64,000 nt of DNA from Flavobacteriales bacterium UBA6693 (GTDB lineage: Bacteria; Bacteroidota; Bacteroidia; Flavobacteriales; Weeksellaceae): contig DKJL01000010.1 in the NCBI GenBank assembly GCA_002454815.1, positions 324,054-388,053 of the forward strand, written 5' to 3'. The notes under the pieces are model-generated. The model was not told the origin of the DNA. It saw nothing but the letters and a program-made list of their open reading frames with translations, and made no database searches. Position numbers and translations under genes: made by a program. Positions 7,465 to 15,937 of this stretch are shown here, piece after piece. Numbering within the stretch: the first letter of the stretch is position 1; the number at the start of each line of letters is the position of its first letter.

Positions 7465-9138
7465 TTAATCATAAGAATCTTCGTGCACCGAAACTACCGC
7501 GCGGCCACTCGGGTCGTTGGCATTTTTAAAGGCTTCGTCCCATTCAAGTGCAACTGGAGTGGAGCAGGCGACAGAGGGCACAGAGGGCACGGTGGCGGCA
7601 GATGCTTCACTAGGAAAATATTCCTCGAAAATTGCGCGGTACCGGTATTCTTCTTTGCTCATCGGCGTATTCACCGGAAAGCGGAATGGTGCAGTAGCCA
7701 TCATATCGTCAGTAATTTGCTGCTCAGCCACTGCTTTTAAAGAATCGATCCAAGAGTAGCCCACACCGTCTGAAAACTGTTCTTTCTGGCGCCAGGCAAT
7801 ACTTGGTGGCAGTAAATCTTCGAAAGCTTTTCGAAGCAGCCATTTTTCAATTTTCGGTTCGTGTGCACCGACCATTTTATCTTTGGGATTCACGCGCATA
7901 GCCACGTCCAGGAATTCTTTGTCCAGAAATGGAACGCGGCCCTCGATGCCCCAGCTCATCAGCGCTTTATTTGCTCTGAGACAGTCGTATAAGTAAAGTT
8001 TGCTGAGTTTCCGGACCGTTTCGTCGTGCAACGCTTCGGCATTGGGAGCTTTATGAAAGTAAAGATAACCACCAAAAATTTCATCGCTTCCTTCGCCCGA
8101 AAGCACCATTTTTATCCCCATGGATTTAATGACACGCGCCAGCAGATACATCGGAGTCGAGGCACGAACAGTGGTTACATCGTACGTTTCCAGATGATAG
8201 ATGACATCCCGCACCGCGTCGAGCCCTTCCTGCACAGTAAAGTGTACCTCATGATGAATGGAATTAATATGCTCGGCGGCAGTACGCGCCGCTTTCAGAT
8301 CCGGACTTCCTTCCAAACCGATGGCAAAACTGTGGAGACGCGGATACCACGCTTCCTGAGTGTCGTCACTTTCAATACGGTTGCGCGCAAATTTGGCGGT
8401 AAGTGCAGAAATGATGGAAGAATCCAAGCCGCCGGAAAGCAGTACGCCGTAGGGAACATCGCTCATAAGCTGGCGGTGGACGGCGGCTTCAAGGGATTTA
8501 CGCAGAAGCGCAATGTCGGTGACGTTTTCGCTCACCGCTTCGTAATCTTGCCAGTCGCGCTGGTACCAAGACTGAAGTTCGTTGCTTTCAACATTAAACA
8601 CATAATGTCCCGGCAAAAAGTTTTCGATGGTTTTACAAACGCCTTCCAACGCTTTCAGCTCCGACGCAATATAATAGTTGCCATGCAGATCGCGACCGTA
8701 ATAAAGCGGGCAGACCCCCATATGATCGCGGGCGATGAGGTAAACGTCGCTCGCTACATCATAAAGCGCGAAGGCGAAAATACCATTGAGTTTATCGATG
8801 AAGTTCTTGCCGTATTTGCGGAAGAGCGGAATCAGCACTTCGCAGTCGGAGTTGGTTTGAAAGGGATAATCGGGAAATTCTTCGCGAAGTTCCTGGTGAT
8901 TGTAGATTTCACCATTAATCGCTAAGACAATCGAGCCATCCACCGAGAAAAGCGGCTGTTTGCCAGAAGTCGGATCCACAATAGCCAGACGTTCGTGGGC
9001 AAAAATTACTTTCTCACCTTGATAAATTCCACTCCAGTCCGGACCGCGATGACGAATCTTTTTTGACATTTCGATGATTTTCGGACGTAGAACATCCGTT
9101 CCCTGTTTGGCGTCGAACACGCATACTATTCCGCACAT
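7465..9138 (-). CDS. asnB: Asparagine synthase B (glutamine-hydrolysing)
   Basis: 557 residues, the usual length for AsnB. The mature N-terminus begins with the catalytic Cys2 (MCGIVCVF) of the class II glutamine amidotransferase domain, with RHRGPDWSGI and AINGEIYNH following. The synthetase half has the PPi-binding motif LLSGGLDSSIISAL and SGEGSDEIFGGYLYFHKAP. It makes asparagine from aspartate, ATP and glutamine in the cytoplasm. The C-terminal VPSVPSVACSTPVALEWDEAF tail is conserved in AsnB enzymes, so the small in-phase GAGGGCACA repeat in its DNA is not an insertion. Confidence 0.97.
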   Translation of the reverse strand: MCGIVCVFDAKQGTDVLRPKIIEMSKKIRHRGPDWSGIYQGEKVIFAHERLAIVDPTSGKQPLFSVDGSIVLAINGEIYNHQELREEFPDYPFQTNSDCEVLIPLFRKYGKNFIDKLNGIFAFALYDVASDVYLIARDHMGVCPLYYGRDLHGNYYIASELKALEGVCKTIENFLPGHYVFNVESNELQSWYQRDWQDYEAVSENVTDIALLRKSLEAAVHRQLMSDVPYGVLLSGGLDSSIISALTAKFARNRIESDDTQEAWYPRLHSFAIGLEGSPDLKAARTAAEHINSIHHEVHFTVQEGLDAVRDVIYHLETYDVTTVRASTPMYLLARVIKSMGIKMVLSGEGSDEIFGGYLYFHKAPNAEALHDETVRKLSKLYLYDCLRANKALMSWGIEGRVPFLDKEFLDVAMRVNPKDKMVGAHEPKIEKWLLRKAFEDLLPPSIAWRQKEQFSDGVGYSWIDSLKAVAEQQITDDMMATAPFRFPVNTPMSKEEYRYRAIFEEYFPSEASAATVPSVPSVACSTPVALEWDEAFKNANDPSGRAVVSVHEDSYD

Positions 9139-9199
9139 AATCTTATTTTTAATTTGAACAATAATATTATTGCGAATCTAGTCGGACTGTGTAAAAAAT

Positions 9200-9320
9200 G
9201 CAAGAATATTTAAATTTTATAGTGTAAAAATGCCATCTTAATGATTTTAAGTTAAAAATTTTAATTATCTAAGCTTGAATGGCTGCTTGATGTGTATATT
9301 TTTAAGATGGTATTTCTTGC
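9200..9320. repeat. Imperfect inverted repeat between asnB and pssA
   Basis: GCAAGAA (9200-9206) and CCATCTTAA (9233-9241) on the 5' side have exact complements TTAAGATGG (9302-9310) and TTCTTGC (9314-9320) on the 3' side in nested order. The left arm carries about 22 extra bases between the two blocks. The rest of 9139-9417 is AT-rich and shows no gene; it must hold the asnB promoter, for which TAGATTCG on the minus strand at 9173-9180 is a one-mismatch candidate. Confidence 0.5.
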
Positions 9321-9417
9321 TTTTTTGACAATTTTTATTCAAACCAGAGACTTTACAGTTAATGAATGTTCGGGGATAAAGAACCGTCTGTCGGCGCGCA
9401 GGCAAGAGGAAATTTTA

Positions 9418-10131
9418 TCAGCGTAATTGTTTCTGGAAAAGCAACGAGATAAAAATATAAAACAGAATTGACAGAGGAATTCCGGCGGCGCCGAAAAAGG
9501 GAATGATTATGCAAACCCCAACAACCAAAGCTATTTTGGGATAATTGTCTTTCAACTGCATTGATTTAAATTTCATGGAAATCATGCGCAGCGGACTGAC
9601 CAGAATTAAGGATGATACAGCGGTTAAAATAAGGAGCAGCCAAGGATTATTTAAAAGAAAAGAAAAATCACCATTTTGCATGAAAGCGTAATAAAGACCG
9701 AAAATGAGAATAGTATTCGCCGGCGTATTCAAGCCTTTGAAATAATACGTCTGCTCCTCGTCAAGATTGAAAATCGCAAGCCGTAAACAGGAAAAAAGCG
9801 TGATCAACAAACCGAGATATTTCACTTCAAATGGTAACCCGATGGATCCAAGTTCATTTCCGAAAGGTGCCAAAGCCATAAACATAGTGACACCAGGCAG
9901 AACCCCAAAGCTTACCATATCTGCCAGCGAATCCAGCTGGATACCGAGTGCGGAGTTGGCTTTTAAAGCGCGCGCCACAAACCCATCCAGAAAATCCAGA
10001 ACGAGCGAAATAACAATGCAGATGGCGGTGATTTCGTAATTGCCGGCAAGCAACTGAATCACTCCAACGGTGCCGGAAAAAAGATTTCCGAGTGTCAGTA
10101 TATTGGCCAGATTATTTCGTAAAAAATCCAT
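9418..10131 (-). CDS. pssA: CDP-diacylglycerol-serine O-phosphatidyltransferase
   Basis: 237 residues with six to eight membrane helices. The CDP-alcohol phosphotransferase signature is exact: DGFVAR, eight residues, G, three residues, D, three residues, D (ending in LDSLADMVSFG). It makes phosphatidylserine, the precursor of phosphatidylethanolamine, in the inner membrane. I use the ATG at 10129-10131 (MDFLRNNLANILTLGN); a longer reading from 10236 would extend past a TATTTTTG element at 10137-10144 and into the divergent gene. That element is so close that the transcript may be leaderless. Confidence 0.94.
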   Translation of the reverse strand: MDFLRNNLANILTLGNLFSGTVGVIQLLAGNYEITAICIVISLVLDFLDGFVARALKANSALGIQLDSLADMVSFGVLPGVTMFMALAPFGNELGSIGLPFEVKYLGLLITLFSCLRLAIFNLDEEQTYYFKGLNTPANTILIFGLYYAFMQNGDFSFLLNNPWLLLILTAVSSLILVSPLRMISMKFKSMQLKDNYPKIALVVGVCIIIPFFGAAGIPLSILFYIFISLLFQKQLR

Positions 10132-10136
10132 AGTTG

Positions 10137-10144
10137 CAAAAATA
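10137..10144 (-). promoter_or_regulatory. -7 element for pssA
   Basis: TATTTTTG on the minus strand, 5 bp before the pssA ATG. If real, the transcript begins within a few bases of the start codon. Confidence 0.5.
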
Positions 10145-10204
10145 AAATAATTATCGAATCCTGCGTGCGTTGCGCTTCTTCGCAAATGAAAGGCGAAAAT
10201 AACG

Positions 10205-10212
10205 TAAATTTG
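10205..10212 (+). promoter_or_regulatory. -7 element for the LTA-synthase-like gene
   Basis: TAAATTTG on the plus strand, 7 bp before the ATG at 10220. It supports the start chosen and implies a very short or absent 5' leader. Confidence 0.55.
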
Positions 10213-10219
10213 CCGGTTT

Positions 10220-12151
10220 ATGTGGAGAAAAGACATCAGGTTACGGGAAATCTACGTGCTGGCGTACAGAATCGCGCTGGCCTATCTTTTTTATCAGGTT
10301 GCGCGCCTCTTATTCTGGTATTTTAACCGGGATTTGGTCGCGATAGAAAGCTTTGGCGATTATCTGAATGTCGCTTATCGTGGGTTTGCCTTTGATACCA
10401 CAGCGATTCTTTACGTTAATGTTTTGTTTATTTTTTTGAGTCTGCTGCCGATTACATTCAACACAAAACCTTGGTACCAAAAGTTTTTATTTTACCTTTA
10501 TTTTATTACCAACGGAATTGCTTACAGCCTGAATTTCGGCGATTTCGTCTATTTTCGTTTTTCGCAGGCGAGGCTTACCACGGCAGCGATGCAAGTAGCG
10601 CAGCACGAATCTAACCTCGGCAAAGTTTTCCTTGCGTCACTTGTCGAGCAGCCTTTGGTACCACTGCTTTTTGTGGCAATAATTGCCGCGTGGGTTTTCC
10701 TGTACCGGCGCGTTCGCATCGTAGCAGATATTCCCAAAAAGCTGATTCTGTATTTTGCTTCTTCGGTTGTGGCGCTGTGCCTTACTGCCTTAGCTGTAGT
10801 GGGCGGCATTCGTGGTGATTTTAAGCATTCCACACGCCCGATTAATTTGGTTGATGCCAACCGCCATGTTAAAAACCCCGCACAGGCGAATGTTGTCCTG
10901 AACAGTGTTTTCTCTTTTTTCCGGACATTAAATACCAACAATTTTCGCGAAGTTCATTTTGTTGAGGAGGATTTTATACTTGAAAATATCAAACCATACA
11001 AACAGTACCAGCGCCCTGTTCCGCAGTCGAAGCCGAATGTTGTTATTTTCATCCTCGAAAGTTTCGGCAAAGAATATTCCGGCGCCTTTAACCGAAAAAC
11101 GGAAATTGAAAATTTTGTTTCGTACACGCCTTTTTTTGACAGTCTTGCGCAGGAAAGTCTTATCGCCACTAATGCTTTCGCAAACGGCCGACAGTCGATT
11201 CATGGGATGAGTTCGGTGCTGGCGGGCATTCCGAGTTTAAAAGATGCGTTTACGAGTTCGCCTTTTTCGAATCAGAAAATACAGTCCATCGTCTCCGTTG
11301 CCAATGAAATGAATTACGATACATCTTTTTTTCATGGTGCGCCGAACGGCTCCATGGGATTTTTGGGTTTCGGTAATATTCTGGGCTTCAATCATTATTA
11401 TGGCAAAACAGAATATAATAACGACACGGATTTTGACGGAATCTGGGGAATCTGGGACGAACCTTTCTTTCAGTTTTTTGCCAAAACGCTGAACGAGAAA
11501 AAAGAACCTTTTCTGGCGACTTTATTTTCTGTTTCATCGCACCATCCCTTTAAGGTGCCGGAAAAATATCAGAATAAATTTAAGAAAGGTACGCTGGAAA
11601 TTCACATACCGATACAGTATACCGATTTTGCTTTGCGAAAATTTTTCGAAACGGCAAAAAACAGTGACTGGTACAATAATACAATTTTTGTCTTCGTAGC
11701 CGATCATACCAATCAGATTGGGTATCCGGAATATGAAAAAACCATTAACCGTTTTGCGATTCCTATTATGTTTTATTCTCCGAACGAAGTTTACGGGCTC
11801 AAAGGGGAAATTACCGAACCGGCGCAGCAAATTGATATTTATCCGACTTTAGCCGATCTGATGGCTTATAATAAAAAGATTAGAAGCTGGGGGAGAAGCC
11901 TCGTTTCACCAGCGAAAGACCCAAACATTATTGTAAATTCGGATGGACTTAACGAACAGTTTATTATCGGCGATTACATTTATTTATTCAACGGCACTGA
12001 CGTAACCGGAATTTATAAAGTTGAAGATAAAGGACTGGCGAACAATCTCATCCAGACGCCGAGAAGCGCAGAAATGGAGCGCGGAATTCTACTATCGAAA
12101 GCTTGGTATCAGGATTATATGGACCGAATCATCAACCGCAAATTGAATTAA
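10220..12151 (+). CDS. LTA synthase-like sulfatase-fold membrane phosphotransferase
   Basis: 643 residues: five or so membrane helices in the first 200, then an extracytoplasmic alkaline-phosphatase-fold domain. Visible sulfatase marks are PNVVIFILESFGKEY near 275, the nucleophile region ANGRQSIHGMSS with Ser326 where LtaS has a threonine, FSVSSHHPFKVP, and VFVADHTNQIG. LtaS-family enzymes move phosphoglycerol or phosphoethanolamine from lipids to a glycan or lipid. A Gram-negative flavobacterium has no teichoic acid, so the acceptor is unknown; a periplasmic glycan or LPS/lipid A is likely. It is divergent from pssA, which supplies the phospholipid donor pathway, a suggestive pairing. Confidence 0.85.
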   Translation: MWRKDIRLREIYVLAYRIALAYLFYQVARLLFWYFNRDLVAIESFGDYLNVAYRGFAFDTTAILYVNVLFIFLSLLPITFNTKPWYQKFLFYLYFITNGIAYSLNFGDFVYFRFSQARLTTAAMQVAQHESNLGKVFLASLVEQPLVPLLFVAIIAAWVFLYRRVRIVADIPKKLILYFASSVVALCLTALAVVGGIRGDFKHSTRPINLVDANRHVKNPAQANVVLNSVFSFFRTLNTNNFREVHFVEEDFILENIKPYKQYQRPVPQSKPNVVIFILESFGKEYSGAFNRKTEIENFVSYTPFFDSLAQESLIATNAFANGRQSIHGMSSVLAGIPSLKDAFTSSPFSNQKIQSIVSVANEMNYDTSFFHGAPNGSMGFLGFGNILGFNHYYGKTEYNNDTDFDGIWGIWDEPFFQFFAKTLNEKKEPFLATLFSVSSHHPFKVPEKYQNKFKKGTLEIHIPIQYTDFALRKFFETAKNSDWYNNTIFVFVADHTNQIGYPEYEKTINRFAIPIMFYSPNEVYGLKGEITEPAQQIDIYPTLADLMAYNKKIRSWGRSLVSPAKDPNIIVNSDGLNEQFIIGDYIYLFNGTDVTGIYKVEDKGLANNLIQTPRSAEMERGILLSKAWYQDYMDRIINRKLN

Positions 12152-12274
12152 ATCAGCCTGCCGGCCTGCCCCGTTGCGAAATTGTTTTTCAAATTTGAAA
12201 AAAATAATAAATTGTTTTACGTTTAACTTTTTTTATTTACTTTTATCTAATCAATAATTAAAATAACTTAACAA

Positions 12275-12694
12275 ATGAAAAAATTCGTTTTTGCTTTTAT
12301 AGGTTTGTTCGTCGCGACCTTGTCTTACGCTCAGATTGAGGGAAAGTGGAAAACCATCGATGACCAAACCGGCAAAGCCAAGTCCATCGTGGAGATTACC
12401 AAGAAACCAAACGGCAAATATTACGGCAAAGTGGTGCAGCTCCTCATTAAACCGGAAAACCCAAACTGCACGGGTTGTAAAGATGATCGAAAAAACAAGC
12501 CGATCCAGGGAATGGAAGTGATACGCGATATGCAGAAAGAAGGAAATGAGTTTACAGGCGGAACGATCACCGATCCTAAAACCGGTAAAACATACAAGTG
12601 CAACATTACACGTAACGGTGATAAACTGGACGTACGCGGTTATATGGGCTTCTCGCTGATTGGCAGAACGCAGACTTGGCACGCAGTAAAATAA
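12275..12694 (+). CDS. Secreted DUF2147 protein
   Basis: 139 residues with a clear signal peptide (KKFVFAFIGLFVATLSYA, cleavage before Gln20). The mature domain follows DUF2147: IEGKWKTIDDQTGKAKSIVEI, then two cysteines in NCTGCKDDRKNKPIQGM, and the C-terminal GYMGFSLIGRTQTWH. DUF2147 is a lipocalin-like periplasmic fold of unknown role. A weak promoter, TTG at 12212-12214 and TACTTTTA at 12238-12245 with a 23-bp spacer, lies upstream, and a strong hairpin terminator follows, so it is monocistronic. Confidence 0.88.
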   Translation: MKKFVFAFIGLFVATLSYAQIEGKWKTIDDQTGKAKSIVEITKKPNGKYYGKVVQLLIKPENPNCTGCKDDRKNKPIQGMEVIRDMQKEGNEFTGGTITDPKTGKTYKCNITRNGDKLDVRGYMGFSLIGRTQTWHAVK

Positions 12695-12717
12695 GTACAG
12701 TATTCATATATAAACCT

Positions 12718-12743
12718 AAGCATCCTTCATGGGATGCTTTTTT
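12718..12743 (+). terminator. Terminator of the DUF2147 gene
   Basis: AAGCATCC (12718-12725) pairs with GGATGCTT (12732-12739), followed by TTTT. Confidence 0.92.
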
Positions 12744-12779
12744 GGTTTAACGGCATGAGGAGATTACGGGAAAAATCTT

Positions 12780-12787
12780 TACTTTTG
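12780..12787 (+). promoter_or_regulatory. -7 element for pdhB
   Basis: TACTTTTG, a TAnnTTTG match, 22 bp before the pdhB ATG and downstream of the previous terminator. Confidence 0.5.
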
Positions 12788-12809
12788 TAGTCTAATTTCG
12801 AACAGAATT

Positions 12810-13793
12810 ATGAAAGAATATACATTCAGGGAAGTGATTGCGCAGGCGATGAGCGAGGAGATGCGTAAAGACGAATCTATTTATCTGATGGGCGAGGAGG
12901 TTGCGGAATACAACGGTGCCTACAAAGCTTCGAAAGGAATGCTCGACGAATTCGGTCCCAAGCGCGTCATCGATACTCCTATTGCAGAACTTGGTTTTAC
13001 CGGCATCGCCGTGGGTTCCGCGATGAATGGTAACCGACCTATTGTAGAATATATGACCTTCAATTTCGCGCTGGTGGGAATTGATCAAATTATCAACAAC
13101 GCGGCGAAAATCCGCCAGATGAGCGGTGGACAATGGAATTGCCCTATCGTTTTCCGCGGACCTACTGCTTCTGCGGGCCAGCTGGGTGCTACCCACTCGC
13201 AGGCACTGGAATCCTGGTTTGCGAATTGCCCTGGTTTGAAAGTGGTAGTACCTTCCAATCCTTATGATGCGAAAGGTTTACTGAAGTCGGCAATTCAGGA
13301 TAATGATCCTGTGATCTTCATGGAATCTGAGCAGATGTATGGCGACAAAATGGAGATCCCTGAGGAAGAATATTATATCCCCATCGGAAAAGCCGACATT
13401 AAGCGTGAAGGTACTGATGTAACGCTTGTTTCTTTCGGTAAAATTATGAAGTTGGCCATGCAGGCCGCAGAAGATTTAGCAAAAGAAGATATATCTGTAG
13501 AAGTTATCGACTTACGAACCGTTCGCCCGCTGGATTATGATACCGTTCTGGCGTCGGTGAAAAAAACAAACCGACTTGTGATCCTCGAAGAAGCCTGGCC
13601 GTTTGGTTCTGTAGCTTCAGAAATTACGTATATGGTACAGCAGAAAGCGTTCGATTATCTCGATGCGCCGATCAAAAGAATCACCACACCCGATGCTCCG
13701 GCTCCGTATTCTGCACCACTTTTCGCAGACTGGTTCCCGAAACTGGAGAAAGTAAAAGAAGAATTAAAAAAAGCTTTATACATCAAAGCGTAA
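12810..13793 (+). CDS. pdhB: Pyruvate dehydrogenase E1 component, beta subunit
   Basis: 327 residues, the usual length for E1 beta. Marks: MGEEVAEYNGAYKASKGM near the N-terminus, DTPIAELGFTGIAVGSAM with the catalytic-type Glu, and the C-terminal transketolase domain from VTLVSFGKIMKLAM through IDLRTVRPLD and EEAWPFGSVASEI. With E1 alpha it decarboxylates pyruvate on TPP and passes acetyl groups to E2 lipoate. Unusually for the complex, no alpha, E2 or E3 gene is adjacent; it sits alone between its own promoter and terminator, so its partners must be elsewhere in the genome. Confidence 0.95.
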   Translation: MKEYTFREVIAQAMSEEMRKDESIYLMGEEVAEYNGAYKASKGMLDEFGPKRVIDTPIAELGFTGIAVGSAMNGNRPIVEYMTFNFALVGIDQIINNAAKIRQMSGGQWNCPIVFRGPTASAGQLGATHSQALESWFANCPGLKVVVPSNPYDAKGLLKSAIQDNDPVIFMESEQMYGDKMEIPEEEYYIPIGKADIKREGTDVTLVSFGKIMKLAMQAAEDLAKEDISVEVIDLRTVRPLDYDTVLASVKKTNRLVILEEAWPFGSVASEITYMVQQKAFDYLDAPIKRITTPDAPAPYSAPLFADWFPKLEKVKEELKKALYIKA

Positions 13794-13800
13794 TAGATAC

Positions 13801-13823
13801 AAACTCTCGAAAGAGAGTTTTTT
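13801..13823 (+). terminator. Terminator of pdhB
   Basis: AACTCTC and GAGAGTT form a perfect stem around a GAAA tetraloop (13809-13812), followed by T5. Confidence 0.92.
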
Positions 13824-13862
13824 CATTTATAAATAAGATGTCGGCCAACCGCGTACATCATT

Positions 13863-13870
13863 TATCTTTG
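13863..13870 (+). promoter_or_regulatory. -7 element for kup
   Basis: TATCTTTG, 20 bp before the kup ATG. No -33 TTTG at the ideal spacing. Confidence 0.45.
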
Positions 13871-13890
13871 CGCCAAATTTTTTCAAAGGT

Positions 13891-15876
13891 ATGTCACAGA
13901 GTTCTTCTTCGCATTTCAATACCAAAACCCTCAGCGCGATGGGTGTGCTCGTTTCACTGGGCATCGTGTTTGGTGATATTGGCACCTCGCCGCTATATGT
14001 GATGAAGGCCATCGTCAACGCTAGGAGAGGTACGGGAAATCTTCCCTTTGACGAATATATCGAAGGCGCTTTGTCCTGTATCATCTGGACGCTCACGCTG
14101 CAGACCACTTTAAAATATGTCGTTATCGCATTGCGTGCGGATAATAAAGGCGAAGGTGGAATACTGTCTCTCTATTCACTGGTGAAGAAACTGAAAAAGA
14201 AATGGCTCTACCTGATCGCTATTATCGGTGCCTCAACGCTCGTCGCAGACAGTATCATCACGCCCTCACTCACGGTAATGTCCGCGGTAGAAGGACTTAA
14301 GATCTTCTCCCCGCACACTCCGGTCGTCGGTATCACGCTGGTGATTTTGGCAATTGTATTTATCGTGCAGCAATTCGGTACCGCTTCGATTGGCAAGCTG
14401 TTCGGGCCGGTCATGGTGGTTTGGTTTCTGGTCTTGGGTGGTTTTGGCTCGGCACACATTTTCGATCATATTGAAATTTTAAAAGCTTTTAATCCTTATT
14501 ATGCCTATAATTTGATTATGCATTCTCCCAGTGCCATCGTTATTATGGGCGCAGTTTTCCTTTGTACCACCGGTGCAGAAGCGCTGTATTCTGATCTCGG
14601 ACATTGTGGAAAAAAGAATATTCGCGTCAGCTGGGCTTTTGTAAAACTTATGCTCATTCTCAACTATCTCGGTCAGGGCGCTTGGTTGCTGGATAACCCG
14701 GATAGTGTAGCGAACGGTATTAATCCGATATTTGGCATTATGCCGGAATGGGCGATTTTGCCCGGCGTTATTTTGGCCACGGCGGCGGCTATTATTGCGA
14801 GCCAGTCTGTGATTACGGGCTCTTTCACCATGTTTTCTGAGGCGATGTCGGTAACTTTCTGGCCCAATCAGCAGATCGATTATCCTTCCGGGGTGAAAGG
14901 ACAGATGTACATTCCCAGAATAAACTGGGGTCTCATGTTTCTCTGTTTTATTGTGGTGATTTATTTCCAAAAGTCCGAAGCGATGGAGGCAGCCTACGGC
15001 CTTACTATTACTATTACCATGTTGATGACGACTATTCTGCTCTTCTTTTGGCTCAGCCGCAATAAGGCGACACGCGTTTTCGCTGTTGGTTTTATCGCCG
15101 TTTATCTTTCCATAGAACTTGGATTTTTCTACGCTAATGTCATTAAATTTTTTGATGGTGGTTGGCTCACCATGGTGCTTGGCGGCTTTATCGCAGTCTG
15201 CATGTATGCCTGGTATAACGGACGTTCAATTAAAGGTAAATTTATCAAATTTGTAAAACTCGATAAGTACGTGCCCGTCATCAAAGAACTGAAATTGGAT
15301 GAAACGGTCCCGAAATACGCCACCAATCTCGCTTTTCTGAGCAGGGCAAAGCGGCCCGACGAAGTGGAGGCAAAGATTATTTACTCCATAATGCGCAACC
15401 AGCCCAAGCGCGCGGATCATTATTTTATTCTCAGCATTACCAATCAGGAAGATCCGTACACTTTTCAATATGCGATCGATGAAATTATGCCCGGCACTAT
15501 TTACCGCATCAATTTTCAGTTAGGTTTTAAAATGGACCGGCGCATCAACGATTATTTCGATCAGGTCCTGCAGGATATGATGGAAGAGGGAAGTTTGCCT
15601 TCACGCAGCAGCCATCCTTCTTTACGAAATTATAATGTGCCGCCGGATCTTCGCTATGTGATCATCGACAACACCTACATTAACGATACGCTTTTAACTG
15701 TTAAAGAAAAGATTATTCTTAATATTTACAACTTTGTAAAATACATCGGCAGCGATGATTTCAAAGCCTGGGGCGTTTCCGCGCACAATGTCGCCGTGGA
15801 GTCAGCGCCGTTACTGGATCAGAAGGTGTTCACCAAAAAAATAAAACAGGCAGACTTCCGAAAGTTCGACTCTTAG
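13891..15876 (+). CDS. kup: Kup/HAK/KT potassium transporter
   Basis: 661 residues with about 12 membrane helices in the first 440 and a cytoplasmic C-terminal domain. The N-terminal LGIVFGDIGTSPLYVMKAI and ADNKGEGGILSLYSLV are hallmark Kup motifs, as is CTTGAEALYSDLGHCGKKNI. It imports potassium with protons across the inner membrane. It has its own promoter, and the fur-like gene follows 61 bp downstream with its own -7 element, so it is probably monocistronic. Confidence 0.96.
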   Translation: MSQSSSSHFNTKTLSAMGVLVSLGIVFGDIGTSPLYVMKAIVNARRGTGNLPFDEYIEGALSCIIWTLTLQTTLKYVVIALRADNKGEGGILSLYSLVKKLKKKWLYLIAIIGASTLVADSIITPSLTVMSAVEGLKIFSPHTPVVGITLVILAIVFIVQQFGTASIGKLFGPVMVVWFLVLGGFGSAHIFDHIEILKAFNPYYAYNLIMHSPSAIVIMGAVFLCTTGAEALYSDLGHCGKKNIRVSWAFVKLMLILNYLGQGAWLLDNPDSVANGINPIFGIMPEWAILPGVILATAAAIIASQSVITGSFTMFSEAMSVTFWPNQQIDYPSGVKGQMYIPRINWGLMFLCFIVVIYFQKSEAMEAAYGLTITITMLMTTILLFFWLSRNKATRVFAVGFIAVYLSIELGFFYANVIKFFDGGWLTMVLGGFIAVCMYAWYNGRSIKGKFIKFVKLDKYVPVIKELKLDETVPKYATNLAFLSRAKRPDEVEAKIIYSIMRNQPKRADHYFILSITNQEDPYTFQYAIDEIMPGTIYRINFQLGFKMDRRINDYFDQVLQDMMEEGSLPSRSSHPSLRNYNVPPDLRYVIIDNTYINDTLLTVKEKIILNIYNFVKYIGSDDFKAWGVSAHNVAVESAPLLDQKVFTKKIKQADFRKFDS

Positions 15877-15913
15877 GCCAGATTTGCGGCGCAGGCATTA
15901 ATTAAAATTTAGG

Positions 15914-15921
15914 TAAATTTG
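15914..15921 (+). promoter_or_regulatory. -7 element for the fur-ostA unit
   Basis: TAAATTTG, 16 bp before the ATG at 15938. A TTTG at 15883-15886 is 27 bp upstream, longer than the usual spacer. Confidence 0.5.
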
Positions 15922-15937
15922 CACATAATTTTATTTG

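Noticed and set aside
7560..7600. Short GAGGGCACA direct repeat in asnB, possible insertion
   Set aside because: The encoded VPSVPSVA segment matches the normal AsnB C-terminus.
8026..8925. 299-codon plus-strand open frame inside asnB
   Set aside because: It is antisense to a certain gene, with composition typical of a shadow frame and no domain.
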